Shown here: positions 40,635-52,118 of the stretch, one piece after another
Layout of the letters: every line of letters begins with the position of its first letter
Numbering within the stretch: position 1 is the first letter of the stretch
Origin: Enoplolaimus lenunculus
Taxonomy: Eukaryota > Nematoda > Enoplea > Enoplida > Thoracostomopsidae
Length of the DNA stretch: 64,000 bases
Direction: 5' to 3'
Assembly (NCBI GenBank): GCA_030248215.1
Contig: JASANG010000828.1
Coordinates: 1 to 64,000, forward strand
Program-made: the position numbers and the translations under genes
Notes under the pieces: model-generated
The model's input: the letters and a program-made list of their open reading frames with translations, nothing else
Database searches by the model: none
Told to the model about the DNA's origin: nothing

Positions 40635-43600
40635 TCATTTTTTGCTCCGAGCGTCAGCTGCCTGTTGTCGTTTCTGCTCCAGTTTCGCTTGTTTTAGTTT
40701 TTGTTTCTTTCGAAGTTTAATTTGACGATAATGTATCCTTTCAAAATCCTCATCGCTTAATCGTAGCTCAAACATTTTTGTGAGCAGAAAATTTGCCTGA
40801 AAAAGTTAACAAACAACCCGATATTTGTCATGTTGGAAAATAAAGTGATTAACAATGTCACATTCTAATTATTATTGCACACACATATGTTAAAGGGGTC
40901 CGATTTCAAATCCGTGTGACCAAAACAACATACACGAGCAATATTCATGCCATTAAACTAAGAATATTTGCAGCTCATCATAAAACCCCAAACGCAAATG
41001 TTTCTAAAATTACCTGGGTCACAGCGGATGGAATGTTTTTGAGACTTTCGACCACTTCAAACATTTCTTTACTGCTGCGATTGAGACCGTAACGGAGAAG
41101 AACAAGGCCGACCTGTTACAAGAAAGCACAAACGTTAGGCCTTATAATACGCAAGATATATAATGTTTCGAGCCACCTGGAGTTTTGTATAAAATGAAAT
41201 TAAAGAATGGAACACCTACATTTGTTGTAAAATCGAAATATTCGATTAACTAACTAACAACAAAGGAGAAACTAACTATGAAGACATTTTTAGCAAGACA
41301 TATAAAACTTGAATAAATCAATCAAATTACCCTGAACAATATTTTGACGCCTTCACAAAAGAACATATCCCAAACGCGAAGAACAGTCGGCCAAGGCAAT
41401 GTGCGACAGAAGATGCACATAAACCACTCGATCATATATAAAGACGGATCCACGCTTAGCTTCTTTAGTAATCTGGAAATATTTTTTACTTTCAATCCCA
41501 ACATATAATAAAGGTACTGCAACTAACCACTGGGTTGCACTTTACTCACCGTTGACGCCAACACCACCGCGCATCGCATTTAGAATTTGCTTTTATTTTT
41601 GAATCGCACCGGCGTGTGATGGCAGACCGCAGCACAGAGAAGTATAGCATAACCCAAACTTACATAACACTCAGCCTAACATGTCTATTGCGCAAAACGG
41701 GGACCAACAATTGGACACGACAGTATAGAAAGTTTTACAACTAGACAATACACTTAGATGCCAGATTAAGGACTCAGATTGACTAAATCAGACACTTTGT
41801 TGATATTTGATGTTCGTTTTTACCAAAGATTGACCACAACTATCCGCTGACACGCGGCAACACACTGAGGACTTACTTATACTGACTAGGCGAAGCAATT
41901 TTGAGCAACGCATGCAAGATTTGGCCATCAAGTTGAACGGCTTCAAGTCCAGCAGAATAATAACCAGGAAGATACTTTGTGCAAATTGCCGTAAAGCAAT
42001 GAAATGCTTCTTCAAGCGGCATGTGCATAAGCAGTGTTGCAGCTACAGGTGCTTGAGCTTGACAGTAACCTTCAGCTGGATAAAATGTCGTCCACGCCTG
42101 AAGTCAGCAAGGTGTGAGTTAATCTTAAAAATACTGGATTCCAATGCGCAACACGTAAAACAATATACAACCTTTCCACTTTATTGCAACTGACATCAAT
42201 AATTATGTCTAATAATTAATCTTTTATCGATTATAGATCAATTCTAGGTTTAATTTCAAAACTTGTTGCCTGATTTACTTTAAAATTCTTATCTTTCATA
42301 ATGCTTGTAGAAACAGCACGGTCTGCACGACCTATGTTCGAAGTTTTGTCGATAGTTAATGACCACGCCGGGAATCAAACCTCAACCCTCTTGCATTAGA
42401 GTCAACCACAAAAGAAACTACACCTTGTGGCCAATTGCAAAAACTTCGTATTCAAGTATATGTACACATGAATGACAGTCTGTGCCTTACAAACATTTAC
42501 CGTACACATATACCGACAACCGTTTTTTACAGGCGGTTGTCCCTGACAGCGAACCCAACTACCCAAATCATCTCGCCAGAACCTCCGTGTACAAGCAATA
42601 CGGTTTGCACGAGCCCCGTTCTAATTTTTGTCCATAATTAAGGACCACGCTGGGAATCGAAGCTTGTCCCTTCTGCCCTCGAGTTAAGCACGCTACCACT
42701 GCACCATGTGGTCGATTGCAACAACTTCATATTTCGGCGTATGTGTACAAGTATGACATCCATGCTTTACATACACGTACCGTGCACATATGTATACCGA
42801 CAATGCTTTTTTATGTGTCTGACTTCTTGTTTTTGAAAAACGTGTACATTCTTCTTACCTTAAGCAACCTGAACAAATCGCTCTGCCCAATTTTACCATA
42901 CACGCCTTCACTAAAACAACATATACGTATACTGCACCATAATTACGTGTACTTAAAGATGAAAAACCACTATGTCCGTTTAGAATGCTCCCTGCGTATA
43001 AAACAACGGATGTGCCGATACCAAAATTTTTGCCGATGCTGATTCTGATTTATATCAAACCGATGCCGATTCCAACTTTAGTACACCATGCTTAAAGAAC
43101 AGATAGAATACTAAATACATCGTTATGCGAAGACTTAAACCCTAAGCACCATAAACAATTATAATTTTATGAAAATGATTCGTTTAAATCACTTTTTCAA
43201 ACGCAAAAGCGCTAAGTAGTGAAAATGATAGCATTCCAACTGGCAGTGATGTGCAAAAAGTGTCGACAAAGAATCGGGCAATTTTTTTTGCATTGCCGCT
43301 GCTGATACTCATGAAAAGTACAAATTATTACCAATACCGATGCCGATTAATCGGTACATCCCTAAACAAAACTAAAACTATTTCGAAACTTAAACTTAGT
43401 TTTAGTTCAAATCATTTTAGATGAAACAATTTTCAGCTGAGATTTCCCTGCGTATTTAGTTAAACTAGTAGCAATGCACATGAGATACGGTACAAAATAA
43501 AATTAATCAAATATGCATAATGAATGATCGTAAAGAGTTCTTGCTAATTTTTATTTAAATACCGTGCAAATAATTCGTGCGTTGGAAACTGGCGGTCTAA

Positions 43601-46238
43601 GTCTTTGCGAATGTCATCGTTATAAGTCGGATTGCCAGGATCAGCGTCCAAAGTTTCGAATAACGCCCGGGAATGTGGCTGAGAGATTTGATAATGAGCT
43701 CCACACAAATATTGCCATGCGCGCGGCCGCAAAGAAGGCGGAATGCCCTTTCGGCATCGAGATTTCACCTAAACAATGTGATGCAGCATACAAAATCCTA
43801 TAAAATACCTACTGGCGTTTCGAAGTCCATTTGACTAAACCTCCCCATGCATAACGTCCTGATAATAAATTACCGTCGAGTTTGAAATTATATTTACAAA
43901 GACTGTAAAATAAGGAAAATGGGTTCGTACCACCTCTAAGCTAAAAATAGCAAGCTTAAGCCAAAGACTGTTAAGAACAAACTAGTGTTTATCTCGGTCT
44001 CGGGGGTTTTCTAAAACGCCTCACTGGGGAGAGATTGGGGTTCAAAAATGTTGTGCCCGAGCTAGGTATAATCGAAACCTTACATTGAAAGATTTCGTCA
44101 AAAACTGCAAAAAATGATGTCCCGGCGTCTTGCAAAAACCGAACTAAGAACAAGTAAACTGTAACAGGAATTTTACCAAACTTTACGGAAAGGGGTCTGC
44201 ATGTTAACTTGACATTAGAAACACATATGTGCACCAGCGATGGGCGGTCTCGAAAAACAAAGAGCAAGATCTGGCTACCGAGATCGGCCTCGAAAATTCC
44301 GAGACCTGCCAAGTACCGAGACTTGCTGCGACCGAAATCACGACATCCGGTGTATTCCTGATTTTATATTAAAACTTGCAACACTTCGGATTTCCGACTA
44401 CATCTAGTTAATTTACAACGAAAACAAATTTTATTTGTTGATCCACTTACTTTTAAAAACTGTTTATTCATAAAATGAGGCCAATTTTCAAGCATATGCA
44501 GCCATTTTTGTTCACGTTTTCGTAGCACCTGTAAAGGTATTTCTGGCCCATCCCTAGAATTACAGTACGTATAAACAAGTAGGAGACGAAGCTAATAAAC
44601 GAAGCGGTCAGGCACGCACAAATTTATTTACCAAACACATTGAATAAATTAAGCATCGAAAATTTCCAAAGCAGATCCGCACGAATCTTAAATTCTAACG
44701 GTGAAAATTGTTTTGCTCCAATAAATGTAACTGTTGTGCATCAAGATATGTCGTGAAACACAATTTTACTGTCTCACGTATAATTAGTATACATAGACTA
44801 CGTACGCGGCATGAGCATGACATCATTTTGCCTCGACAGGAACCTACTATTGATTTTTCTTTCATTTACAGCAATAATAGGCACAGAAACTTTAGTAATA
44901 AATTGACTGGATAAGCAATTAAATTAATTAATAGTTTATATATCAGGGTTCCACCAGAATGCTTTCAAAATTCAATTCCTGCTCTTGTTTCGCCATTAAA
45001 TGGATTAACAGTAAAAATTGTGAAGCATTATCGGCTTAAAATAAAAACCAAAATTCTAAAAAACTTTACTGCAATGAAGTTTATTTTGAAACATGTGTTT
45101 GGACAGCAAAATCCTAAAATTTCAAACTATCTGCTAATGTACGCATATATGTTTTTGTACAACTTCTAAACTGGCATCTAAATAACATATATATTTCATT
45201 TTACGTTATATGTAGTTAATTAACAATCAATTCGGAAATGTATATATAATATTTACACAATTTCTGTCATTGTTATGGCAAAAAATGAATTCCTGCTAGT
45301 GTTCCTGTTTCATGTGAAATGTAGTTCCTGTTGAAACCCAATAAGCAGGTATTTACTTGTTGCCATCATCGTTCGCATAAAATCCGTAACGGTCTGTTTG
45401 TGCTGCCTCTGCTCGTTGTATCGATGCAGCAACTGAATACATTGAAGGCTCGGTTGGACCGGACACAATACTTTCATTATCGTCGTCCATGTCATCTACC
45501 ATGCTGCCAGCTGGTGATCCTCAAAACAAAAGTTTTACAGAGCTAAAAACAGGTCGTACCCTAGCGTAACCAATTTATGACGTGGTGATCACAACGGGGG
45601 CGCAATGGGAAACTGTCGCGCAAGAACAAAAATACTTAAGTTGACAATCAAGGGACGACCCTGTAGAAAACAACAGGGAAACGGGAAATGTGGCATGCGG
45701 ATACATGGAAGTAAAACAAAAAACTCCGCAGAGGACTGTGAGGCGGCGTCGCACAGTGGTAGCGTGCTAGACTGAGAATTCATCAACAATGTGTCATGGG
45801 ATAGAAACCCCGTAAGAATGCCCCTCATTTTCTGCCCCTCATTTTCAGCTGCAAGCAACCTGAACTGAGACCGTCGTACCCAAGCCTAACCAACTTGCAA
45901 AACCTGGTACCTTATGCTCAAAGCTTACCAGTGCCCATTTCTAACCGAGGTTGAAATAGAGAAGGTGGTTCATAATTATACTCCCGCTGATTCACTGCCT
46001 CACGGTATACGTCATGTGTGTTTTGCGGTAGAAACACCGGCACAAATGTCGGATGATCGCTTTGTCGGACGTATCGTGTCTTAACCGCCGAAGTCTCAAT
46101 TACACACCGATCTTCGTCAACGCTATTTGAGTCTGGCGAATATGATTTGAGCGACTGAAGTTGATAATTTTCCTGTTGCATTTCGTTCACAACATTTGAT
46201 AGGTAGATTATAAGTTTGCTTTCAAGGTGAACCAAAAT
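40635..46238 (-). CDS. TBC1D10: TBC1D10-like Rab GTPase-activating protein (nine exons)
   Basis: Exons, minus strand: 45929-46238, 45357-45519, 44451-44553, 43563-43768, 42859-42910, 41877-42097, 41331-41472, 41014-41112 and 40635-40796 (stop 40635-40637). All phases agree. From the ATG at 46179-46181 the protein would have 466 residues; human TBC1D10A has about 508. The pre-TBC motif QTDRYGF and the segment [15 protein letters not shown] precede the TBC domain. That domain has [19 protein letters not shown], the arginine-finger motif [10 protein letters not shown], the glutamine-finger motif GYCQAQAP, and [17 protein letters not shown] plus [12 protein letters not shown] Lys/Gln-rich tail ends the protein. 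The family promotes GTP hydrolysis on Rab proteins in membrane traffic. The first exon has an acceptor (TTTTACAG|ATTTTG) and an open frame upstream of the ATG, so upstream coding exons are possible. It has tRNA-derived SINEs in its introns. Confidence 0.9.
42350..42800 (-). mobile_element. Two tRNA-derived SINE copies in tandem
   Basis: On the minus strand both copies have a tRNA-like head, best kept in the second: GGTGCAGTGGTAGCGTGC (box A) and CTTCGATTCCCAGC (box B), followed by a body with AATTAAGGACAAAAATTAG-like sequence. The first copy's head is decayed (GGTGTAGTTTCTTTTGTGG, GGTTTGATTCCCGGC). Between the heads come ACATACACGTACCGTGCAC-type sequences. A third copy is at 51710-52015. They lie in the intron between exons 42859 and 42097. 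Confidence 0.65.
45730..45825 (+). other. tRNA-like sequence, decayed
   Basis: CGCACAGTGGTAGCGTGCTAG resembles box A and GGGATAGAAACCCC a decayed box B. It lies in a TBC1D10 intron. A third weak tRNA-like stretch (CTCAATTGGTA then GGGATCGATCCC) lies at about 59510-59580. Both are probably SINE heads. Confidence 0.35.
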
Positions 46239-46292
46239 CTGTAAAAGATCGAATAAATTGAGCATGAAGCCTTAAATCCAAACCATTCACTG

Positions 46293-46475
46293 TAAGTTTG
46301 CTTTCAACGCGAAATAAAACTGTAAAAGCAGGACCGGGGGCCCACCCTAACCAATTAAAACGAAGACCGCCCCTTTGTGCTCGCTTCGCTGGCGAGTTTG
46401 GGGACCGCACACTGGAGTTTGAGGGAGCTCCCACCCCTGTTTCTCCGGCACTGTGTAAAAGATCGCCATAAATTC
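46293..46475 (-). repeat. Partial duplication of an exon start, split by a hAT MITE
   Basis: The minus strand repeats the acceptor and first codons of the exon at 46238: CGATCTTTTACAG then GAAAGCAAACTTA, here with changed bases between. A hAT-type MITE (46329-46453, CAGGACCGGGGG to CTCCGGCACTG) interrupts the duplicated copy between exact 8-bp duplications, tgtaaaag at 46321-46328 and 46454-46461. Confidence 0.8.
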
Positions 46476-47446
46476 AGTACAAATCCCTAAATTAAAACTA
46501 CTTGCCGAGCGTAAGTAATTTAATTTTTGTTACTAGCTATGATGATATCATCAAAAATCCTGCGATAATTGGTTCGTGTTAAAATTTTGCTGTAGATATA
46601 TTTGCTTTTGAACACTTAGATCGGACACCGCCAGTAAACATATTCGCTATTTTAACTATCACTGTTCAATTTTAAAAAAATAAAACGCTACGCATATCTC
46701 GTAATCCATATAATGCTAACACATTTATTATTAAAACAGCAAAACAAACAACTGTTTAAACTTTTTATCTTATTGCTTCACTTTGTGGCTGAAACTTATT
46801 TTATAACTTTTGTTTTTTGACCTTATAGTCTAATTGGTTTACGAATTAAACTTTTTTCTGATTCGATGTCTGGATTAACTACCGTAGCCAACCATGTTTA
46901 ATGGCAAAGCTAACGATAAAATTTTGGTATTCTCTCGTTTCTTGCGATATTTTTACTCTTATAGAGCATGTGATGTGCGATTTTGGTCAACAACCGAGAC
47001 ATGAAATAGGCACCAACTCCGAGACAGAGACCTCTGGCTAGCGGTCAAAGTCAATTTTAGACAGGAATAGAATTTTTCCAATGAAGTATCTGTTCAAAAT
47101 TGCCATTAATTTTTTAAAACAAAACACCACTGCAAAATTTTAATTTAAAAATAAAACTTACAATGACATTGTACTAAGCAGCTGGGAAAGCGGGTTACGG
47201 GTTGTTCCAAACTATCGACTTTCTGCGTGTCTCGCAGAAGCTGTTACCACTACCTCACGCTGCCCGCCTGTCCAACTGCTTATGTTGCCAGCACGCATAC
47301 TATAACTGTGCATTGCATTTTTTTTATATATCCACCAGGACAAGAATGTCTGACATGTGAGTTTACATTAGGGTGGCAACAAAGGTTCGGATTTGGCAAG
47401 ACCTTCAGTGTAAGGCAACACTGTTTTACATGGGGGCGGATGTTAT
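46476..47446. other. No gene recognised
   Basis: AT-rich sequence upstream (minus strand) of the TBC1D10 exons; contains GGTCTCGG/CCGAGAC-type repeat remnants (about 47000-47040) also seen near 44230-44340 and 57455-57545. No promoter could be assigned. Confidence 0.4.
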
Positions 47447-48724
47447 ATATAGACTTTGCCAAAGCATTTGACACTGTGAATCATAGAAAGCTTTTGATAA
47501 AACTTTCCTCATATGGGCTTAGAGGTTCACTCTTGCGTTGGATAAACGCGTTTCTTCAAAATCGTACGCAGCGGGTTAAAACCGGTGACTGCTATTCTAC
47601 ACGCGAGCCGGTTACTTCTGGGGTCCCGCAAGGTTCTGTATTGGGTCCTATGTTATTTTTAATTTATATCAATTATATTCTTGATCTTTTACATGATGTA
47701 CATGTTGAGATGTACGCAGACGATTTGAAACTATATGTAGGAATTACTAGGTCTGACCCGCTGAAATCTCGGAGCACACTACAAAATGCGTTGGATATCG
47801 TTCATGATTATGCTAATACGTGGCAATTAAAAATTGCCGTGAATAAATGCAAAGTTGTGCATTTTGGTTGCGCTAACGAACCTTTGAATGTTCGCTACTG
47901 TATTGGCAGCGAGGTCCTTGCCAGCGCAAATGAGGTAAATGATCTTGGAGTTATTTTCGAGCGTTCATTGAAATTTTCTAGGCACTGTGATTATATAGCT
48001 CATTTAGCAAACAAGACAATAAACATACTTTTTAGATGCTTCCCGTCTTTCTCACTATCCCAGTATATATCTGCGTATAAGTCATTTGTTATTCCAATAT
48101 TGGATTATTGTTCAAATGTATGGAACCCTGTTTTGCTGTGTGATATTGACAAAATTGAGAAAGTACAGCGCTATTTTACTAGAAGACTCTATTTCAAATT
48201 TAAGTTAGGAGACAAAACTTACCGTTCTAGGCTAGGGGAACTTGAGCTTGAATCGTTAGAATATCGCCGACTAAAGTCCGATTTAGCCATGTTGTATAAG
48301 CTTATTTTTAAGGAACTTGATCTGCATATGGATAGCTGTTTGCAGTTTTCTGGAACTTCTCGCACCAGGAAAAACGACCTTAGCTTGAATTTTCCGAATT
48401 TCTTTAATTTAGCTGGTCGTGGTTCGTTCTTCTATCGGGTTGTATCCTCCTGGAATAGCCTACCTAACAATATAAATGGGCTACCGGTTCCCCGAGCAGG
48501 TTCTCTTGCCCAGTTTCTTCGACGACTCCCTCGCGACGCACTTAAAAAATTTCTGAAGTATGACCGCCATGAACAGTTAACCTTATAGATCGATTTCGGT
48601 TGGATGTTAGAGAGGTTTGCCCCTCCTTTCCAACTTATTTTATTTGCCTATTCATATTCGTATCTTAAATACGCATGTATGTTTAATCGGTGAATAAACT
48701 TTTGACTTTGACTTTGACTTTGAC
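47447..48724 (+). mobile_element. CR1/Jockey-group LINE, 5'-truncated
   Basis: One uninterrupted frame runs to the stop at 48586-48588. It starts inside the RT with LYIDFAKAFDTVNHRKLL, then GLRGSLLRWINAFLQNRTQ, SGVPQGSVLGPMLF, the catalytic MYADDLKLY (about 47710-47735), and the RT thumb and C-terminal region (IPILDYCSNVWNP, RRLKSDLAMLYK, FFYRVVSSWNSLP). The 3' end is a hexamer tail (TTGACT)n at 48700-48724. The endonuclease and the first RT motifs are missing, as in most such copies; truncation lies near 47447. The open frame suggests a fairly young insertion. Confidence 0.9.
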
Positions 48725-48726
48725 TG

Positions 48727-49620
48727 TTGTGATTCGAGATTTTTTATTTGAATTTCCAAAAATTTTTGTTGACAGTATTCGTCCGCTTGAGCGCGGAGTT
48801 GTTGCTCACGTTCGTCCAACGTTTTCAGTGAATAATTAGGATCGCCAGCCGTATCCATTATGATAAATACTTTATGAGCCTGAAAATTTTTTTAGTATAT
48901 AAATACCATGATAACGTAATCGAAGGAGAAACCCTTTAGCCGCCAGCCGGGGAACACGTACGGGGTTTATTAGGCGCGTCCCGCAGATTACTCAAAATTT
49001 ATATATGAAATTAGTCGAAAAATTAGCGGGATCCCGTGGACGTAGGCTTATGGTTCCCCGGCACGACTAGTGGCATATAACTGAACAAGTCAGTGGCGAA
49101 TAAACATGTTCCCTAGAGGAACGGTCGATATTAGAACGATTCCATCATGGGAATCTCTTAAAGTCGTGATCCCGTAGACTGGGCGGGTTTCTCCAGAAAA
49201 TGAATACAATGAATATGACAAATGATAAAAATTATTCAATGAGGCAGTTTAAAATTTAAAAGAACCAGCAAACTGGCGGCATATAACCGATATGAATCGG
49301 TGGCGAATAACAACCAAAGGGTTGTGGCAAATAATCCTACTAGTAAAATCAATTTTATTTTTACCAGAATAAGAATTAAATTTAGATTTAAATTACCTCC
49401 AGATTATATATCATCAAATTCCTTGAACGTGAATATTCCGCTTCGTTACGTGCAAAGGTTTCTAAATCGTCAATTCGTTTATGAATCGCAGCCAAATGTT
49501 GATGAACTGTTGATGATTTGGATGTATTCGAATGTGAAGTAGTTTGCCATTGATTAACAGCATTGTTGTATCCATGTGGATGTTTTTGCATCGCGGATGA
49601 AGTTGTGTGATGAGTCAATT
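48727..49620 (-). CDS. Two exons of an unidentified coiled-coil protein
   Basis: Exon 49397 to about 49620 encodes HLAAIHKRIDDLETFARNEA and ends LMIYNLE before a donor (CTGGAG|gtaatt). Exon 48879 down to about 48727 follows an acceptor (TTTTCAG|GCTCAT) in the same phase and encodes AHKVFIIMDTAGDPNYSLKT, then DEREQQLRAQADEYCQQKFL. Heptad-like, charged sequence suggests a coiled coil. The outer boundary of each exon coincides with a retroelement: the Penelope-like element ends at about 49625 and the LINE tail starts at about 48725. It may be an upstream part of the TBC1D10 gene, a separate gene, or a dying one. Confidence 0.5.
48924..49195. mobile_element. Possible short TIR element (GGAGAAACCC ends)
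   Basis: GGAGAAACCCTTTAGCCGCC and GGGCGGGTTTCTCC are inverted repeats 270 bp apart in the intron between the two coiled-coil exons. The interior is GC-richer than its surroundings and has several short hairpins. Confidence 0.45.
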
Positions 49621-49624
49621 TGCG

Positions 49625-50545
49625 TTTTTATCTATAAATATTTTTCATTAAACCATTTTGAGAGTTTGAACTTCTTTATACTGCTGATTAAAATTTTTTT
49701 AGGATATTTACGTAAAAGGAATTTATTAAAGAGCGATCGATAGCATATATCAAACTCAGTCAGCGTGCTACAAACGTTACTGTATCTAATAAGTAATTGA
49801 CTAGAAACTATACTAGTAAATATATGTAAACTTAAATTACTAGAAAAATGGGGGAAGTTATAGATACCAAAATTACAATCCTGTCTTTTGTCATATAAGT
49901 TAGTTGTATCGTAACCATGAGATATTTCCACCGTTAAGTCTAAGACATTAGCGCGCAAATTAGATTCGTTTACCTTAACCAATTTAAGGGAAGGAGGATA
50001 AATTTCTTTATAGAGTGAATCGAAATAATCGAAATCATTGATAACAGTTATGTCGTCAATGTATCTAAAAACATGTTTCAGGCGCAAACATTTACCAAAA
50101 TCATATCTTAAATTTTTCAAGAAGAAGTTTAATTCATAATTATGCAAATGTAGGTTACTAAGTATTGGAGCACAATCTGTACCCATAGGTATTCCAATAG
50201 TTTGTCTAATGATTTTGTCTTTTATTGAAAAATATGTATTATAGATGAGATCTTTAATCATATTAAGTATCTCAAATTTGGAGTAAAATATAGTATTAGG
50301 TTTATCTAGATTGCTAGGAGACCAAAATGTACATTTATTTCGCTGTAACCCAATACACCTATAAAACGATTTCTTTCCATAGGATTTGGTGAGTAAATTA
50401 TCAAAATTTGTTACAATTTCGTCACGTTTTAGTGTAGAGTATAGAGTTGTAAAGCCATAAGTATTGATAGATTTGAGGTTTTTTCGTATAGATAATTTCT
50501 GAATGCAATCGATTATAGGTTTATTATCAAATATAAGTTTCGTTG
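49625..50545 (-). mobile_element. Penelope-like retroelement, 5'-truncated
   Basis: The reverse-transcriptase part shows NTYGFTTLYSTLKRDEI, the strongly Penelope-type GIPMGTDCAPILSNLHLH and the catalytic FRYIDDITVIND, ending at a stop at 49632. The N-terminal part and any GIY-YIG endonuclease are missing. It looks like one 5'-truncated insertion of moderate age. Confidence 0.85.
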
Positions 50546-50589
50546 TATCAATTTATATATTTTTTGCATTGAATCAAAGGAGCAGTTTC

Positions 50590-50880
50590 GTGGGTATGGC
50601 CAGAAGCGTTTTATACATATTCGGCGAAATTGGAATTCAGGCAAATTTTTGCAACATGTGTTAGGCGTTTTTATTGGTCATGTTTCTCCCGACCTGCGTA
50701 TTATATTGCAAATGCTATGTCTAGTCATTTGTTGTTCTTTCAAATTTTAAAGTAAACTTTTGCTGTGATGTTTATTTTATTGTATATTACCAAACATTTT
50801 TAAAGTACGAGCAGCTTTGTTAATATTATGAGTGAAAAAGATTGGTAGTAAATTAAAAAACTTTGCCCCGAAAAGTTTTT
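50590..50880. repeat. Direct repeat upstream of the ABHD gene (pair with 58825-59110)
   Basis: About 270 bp is shared, with clear divergence, with 58825-59110 in the same orientation: AGAAGCGTTTTATACA, AATTGGAATTCAGGCAAATT, TATTATATTGCAA and GAGTGAAAAAGATT. The two copies bracket the ABHD1/3-like gene and lie upstream of it and of the TMEM60-like gene. No terminal inverted repeats were found. Confidence 0.7.
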
Positions 50881-52118
50881 TAAATTGTGGTTGTGTTTTC
50901 ACCCCTCGAATGATAGCGTACAATGAGAGATTCGCACTTCTGGGTACTCAAAATCCTAGCAGTGGCTTAAAAAGCGTGGTCGTGTTATGGCATGAAGCGA
51001 CTTCCGTCCGGAATGCAGCGGATATTGCAAGCATACATTGAAATGTTTTGTTTTCTGATTAGGCAACTGTACAAGCCAAAACCGGAATTGGTTTGTATTC
51101 TCAACGCTGCTCCACGCCGTAAATTTTACTGTTCATGTGATGAAAGTAAGCTTAATGCATGAATCATTGTAATAGTTGATGTTATAACTTGAAGTCATAG
51201 CAATATGTTTTTCTATAAACGCAGTTCGGGCACAAACTGAAGGTTGATAGCAAATGCGTAATTTTTCGGAGTGGTGTTACAGATGCTATTATTAATAGAT
51301 ATTCCATGTCCGGATAGCATTGCTTCAACTGTTTCGATAATTAATGTAGCATTTCAATATAATTATTTAAGTTTGGAGATACGTACATGCTTTTTGCTTA
51401 GTTATTTATTAATATGCGTATTTCCATATGTACATATGCTATTCCGTAATGAGTCGTTAAAAACATATCCACAAACGGTAGGGTCATACGCAAGATACAA
51501 AATTACGAAGTCCAGACGGTTCCGTTTTGAACCGGATATAAACAGCCGCAAAGAACCCAACAAACTCAAATTAACACACCTTTAATAAAACCGATAAAGC
51601 TACAATATTGTCCAGTTACACCGCTGAAATCAAATAAATTGACCGAGTTATGCATTTACAAACTTGAAACGCATGTTTCTCGTAAACACAAAGCGCATGT
51701 ATAGTAATCTTTATGCTTTACATACATTTTATCGTGCACAATCCAACTCAAATTCGTGGGTTTTTCTGCAGTGCCCGGCTCGGCGGGGTCTTCATGTTGG
51801 AAATACACGGTCGGTGCGCTCCTGTTCGAAGTTTTGTCCAAAGTTAAGGACCGGACCGCTCCAGGAATCGACCTTGGTCCTCTTGCATTCGAGTCAAGCA
51901 TGTTACCTCAACGCCATGTAGGTCGATTACAACAACTTCATATTCCGGTTTATGTGCGCTTGTATGAAAATTTTTGACTTTACGTACACTACTTCCCGTG
52001 CACATAATACGACAATTCGCATAAGTATGTCCTTGTGTGTAATATAGGCGCATAATCTCGTATACGTGTTTTAGTATATTATGTTAGTAACATATACATT
52101 TACTACACTATTGAAATT
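50881..52118. other. 5' flank of the ABHD gene, one weak candidate exon
   Basis: Mostly AT-rich. At about 51063-51144 a segment bounded by ATTAG and GTAAGC encodes QLYKPKPELVCILNAAPRRK; it might be an alternative or upstream exon, but its phase does not clearly match the exon at 52119. A SINE copy lies at 51710-52015. Confidence 0.3.
51710..52015 (-). mobile_element. tRNA-derived SINE copy
   Basis: Minus-strand head GGCGTTGAGGTAACATGC with GGTCGATTCCTGGAGC, and the body motif TTGGACAAAACTTCGAACAG, match the SINE pair at 42350-42800. Confidence 0.6.

Noticed and set aside
48924-49195. Hammerhead ribozyme beside the Penelope-like element
   Set aside because: I looked for CTGANGA followed by GAAA on both strands and did not find the core.
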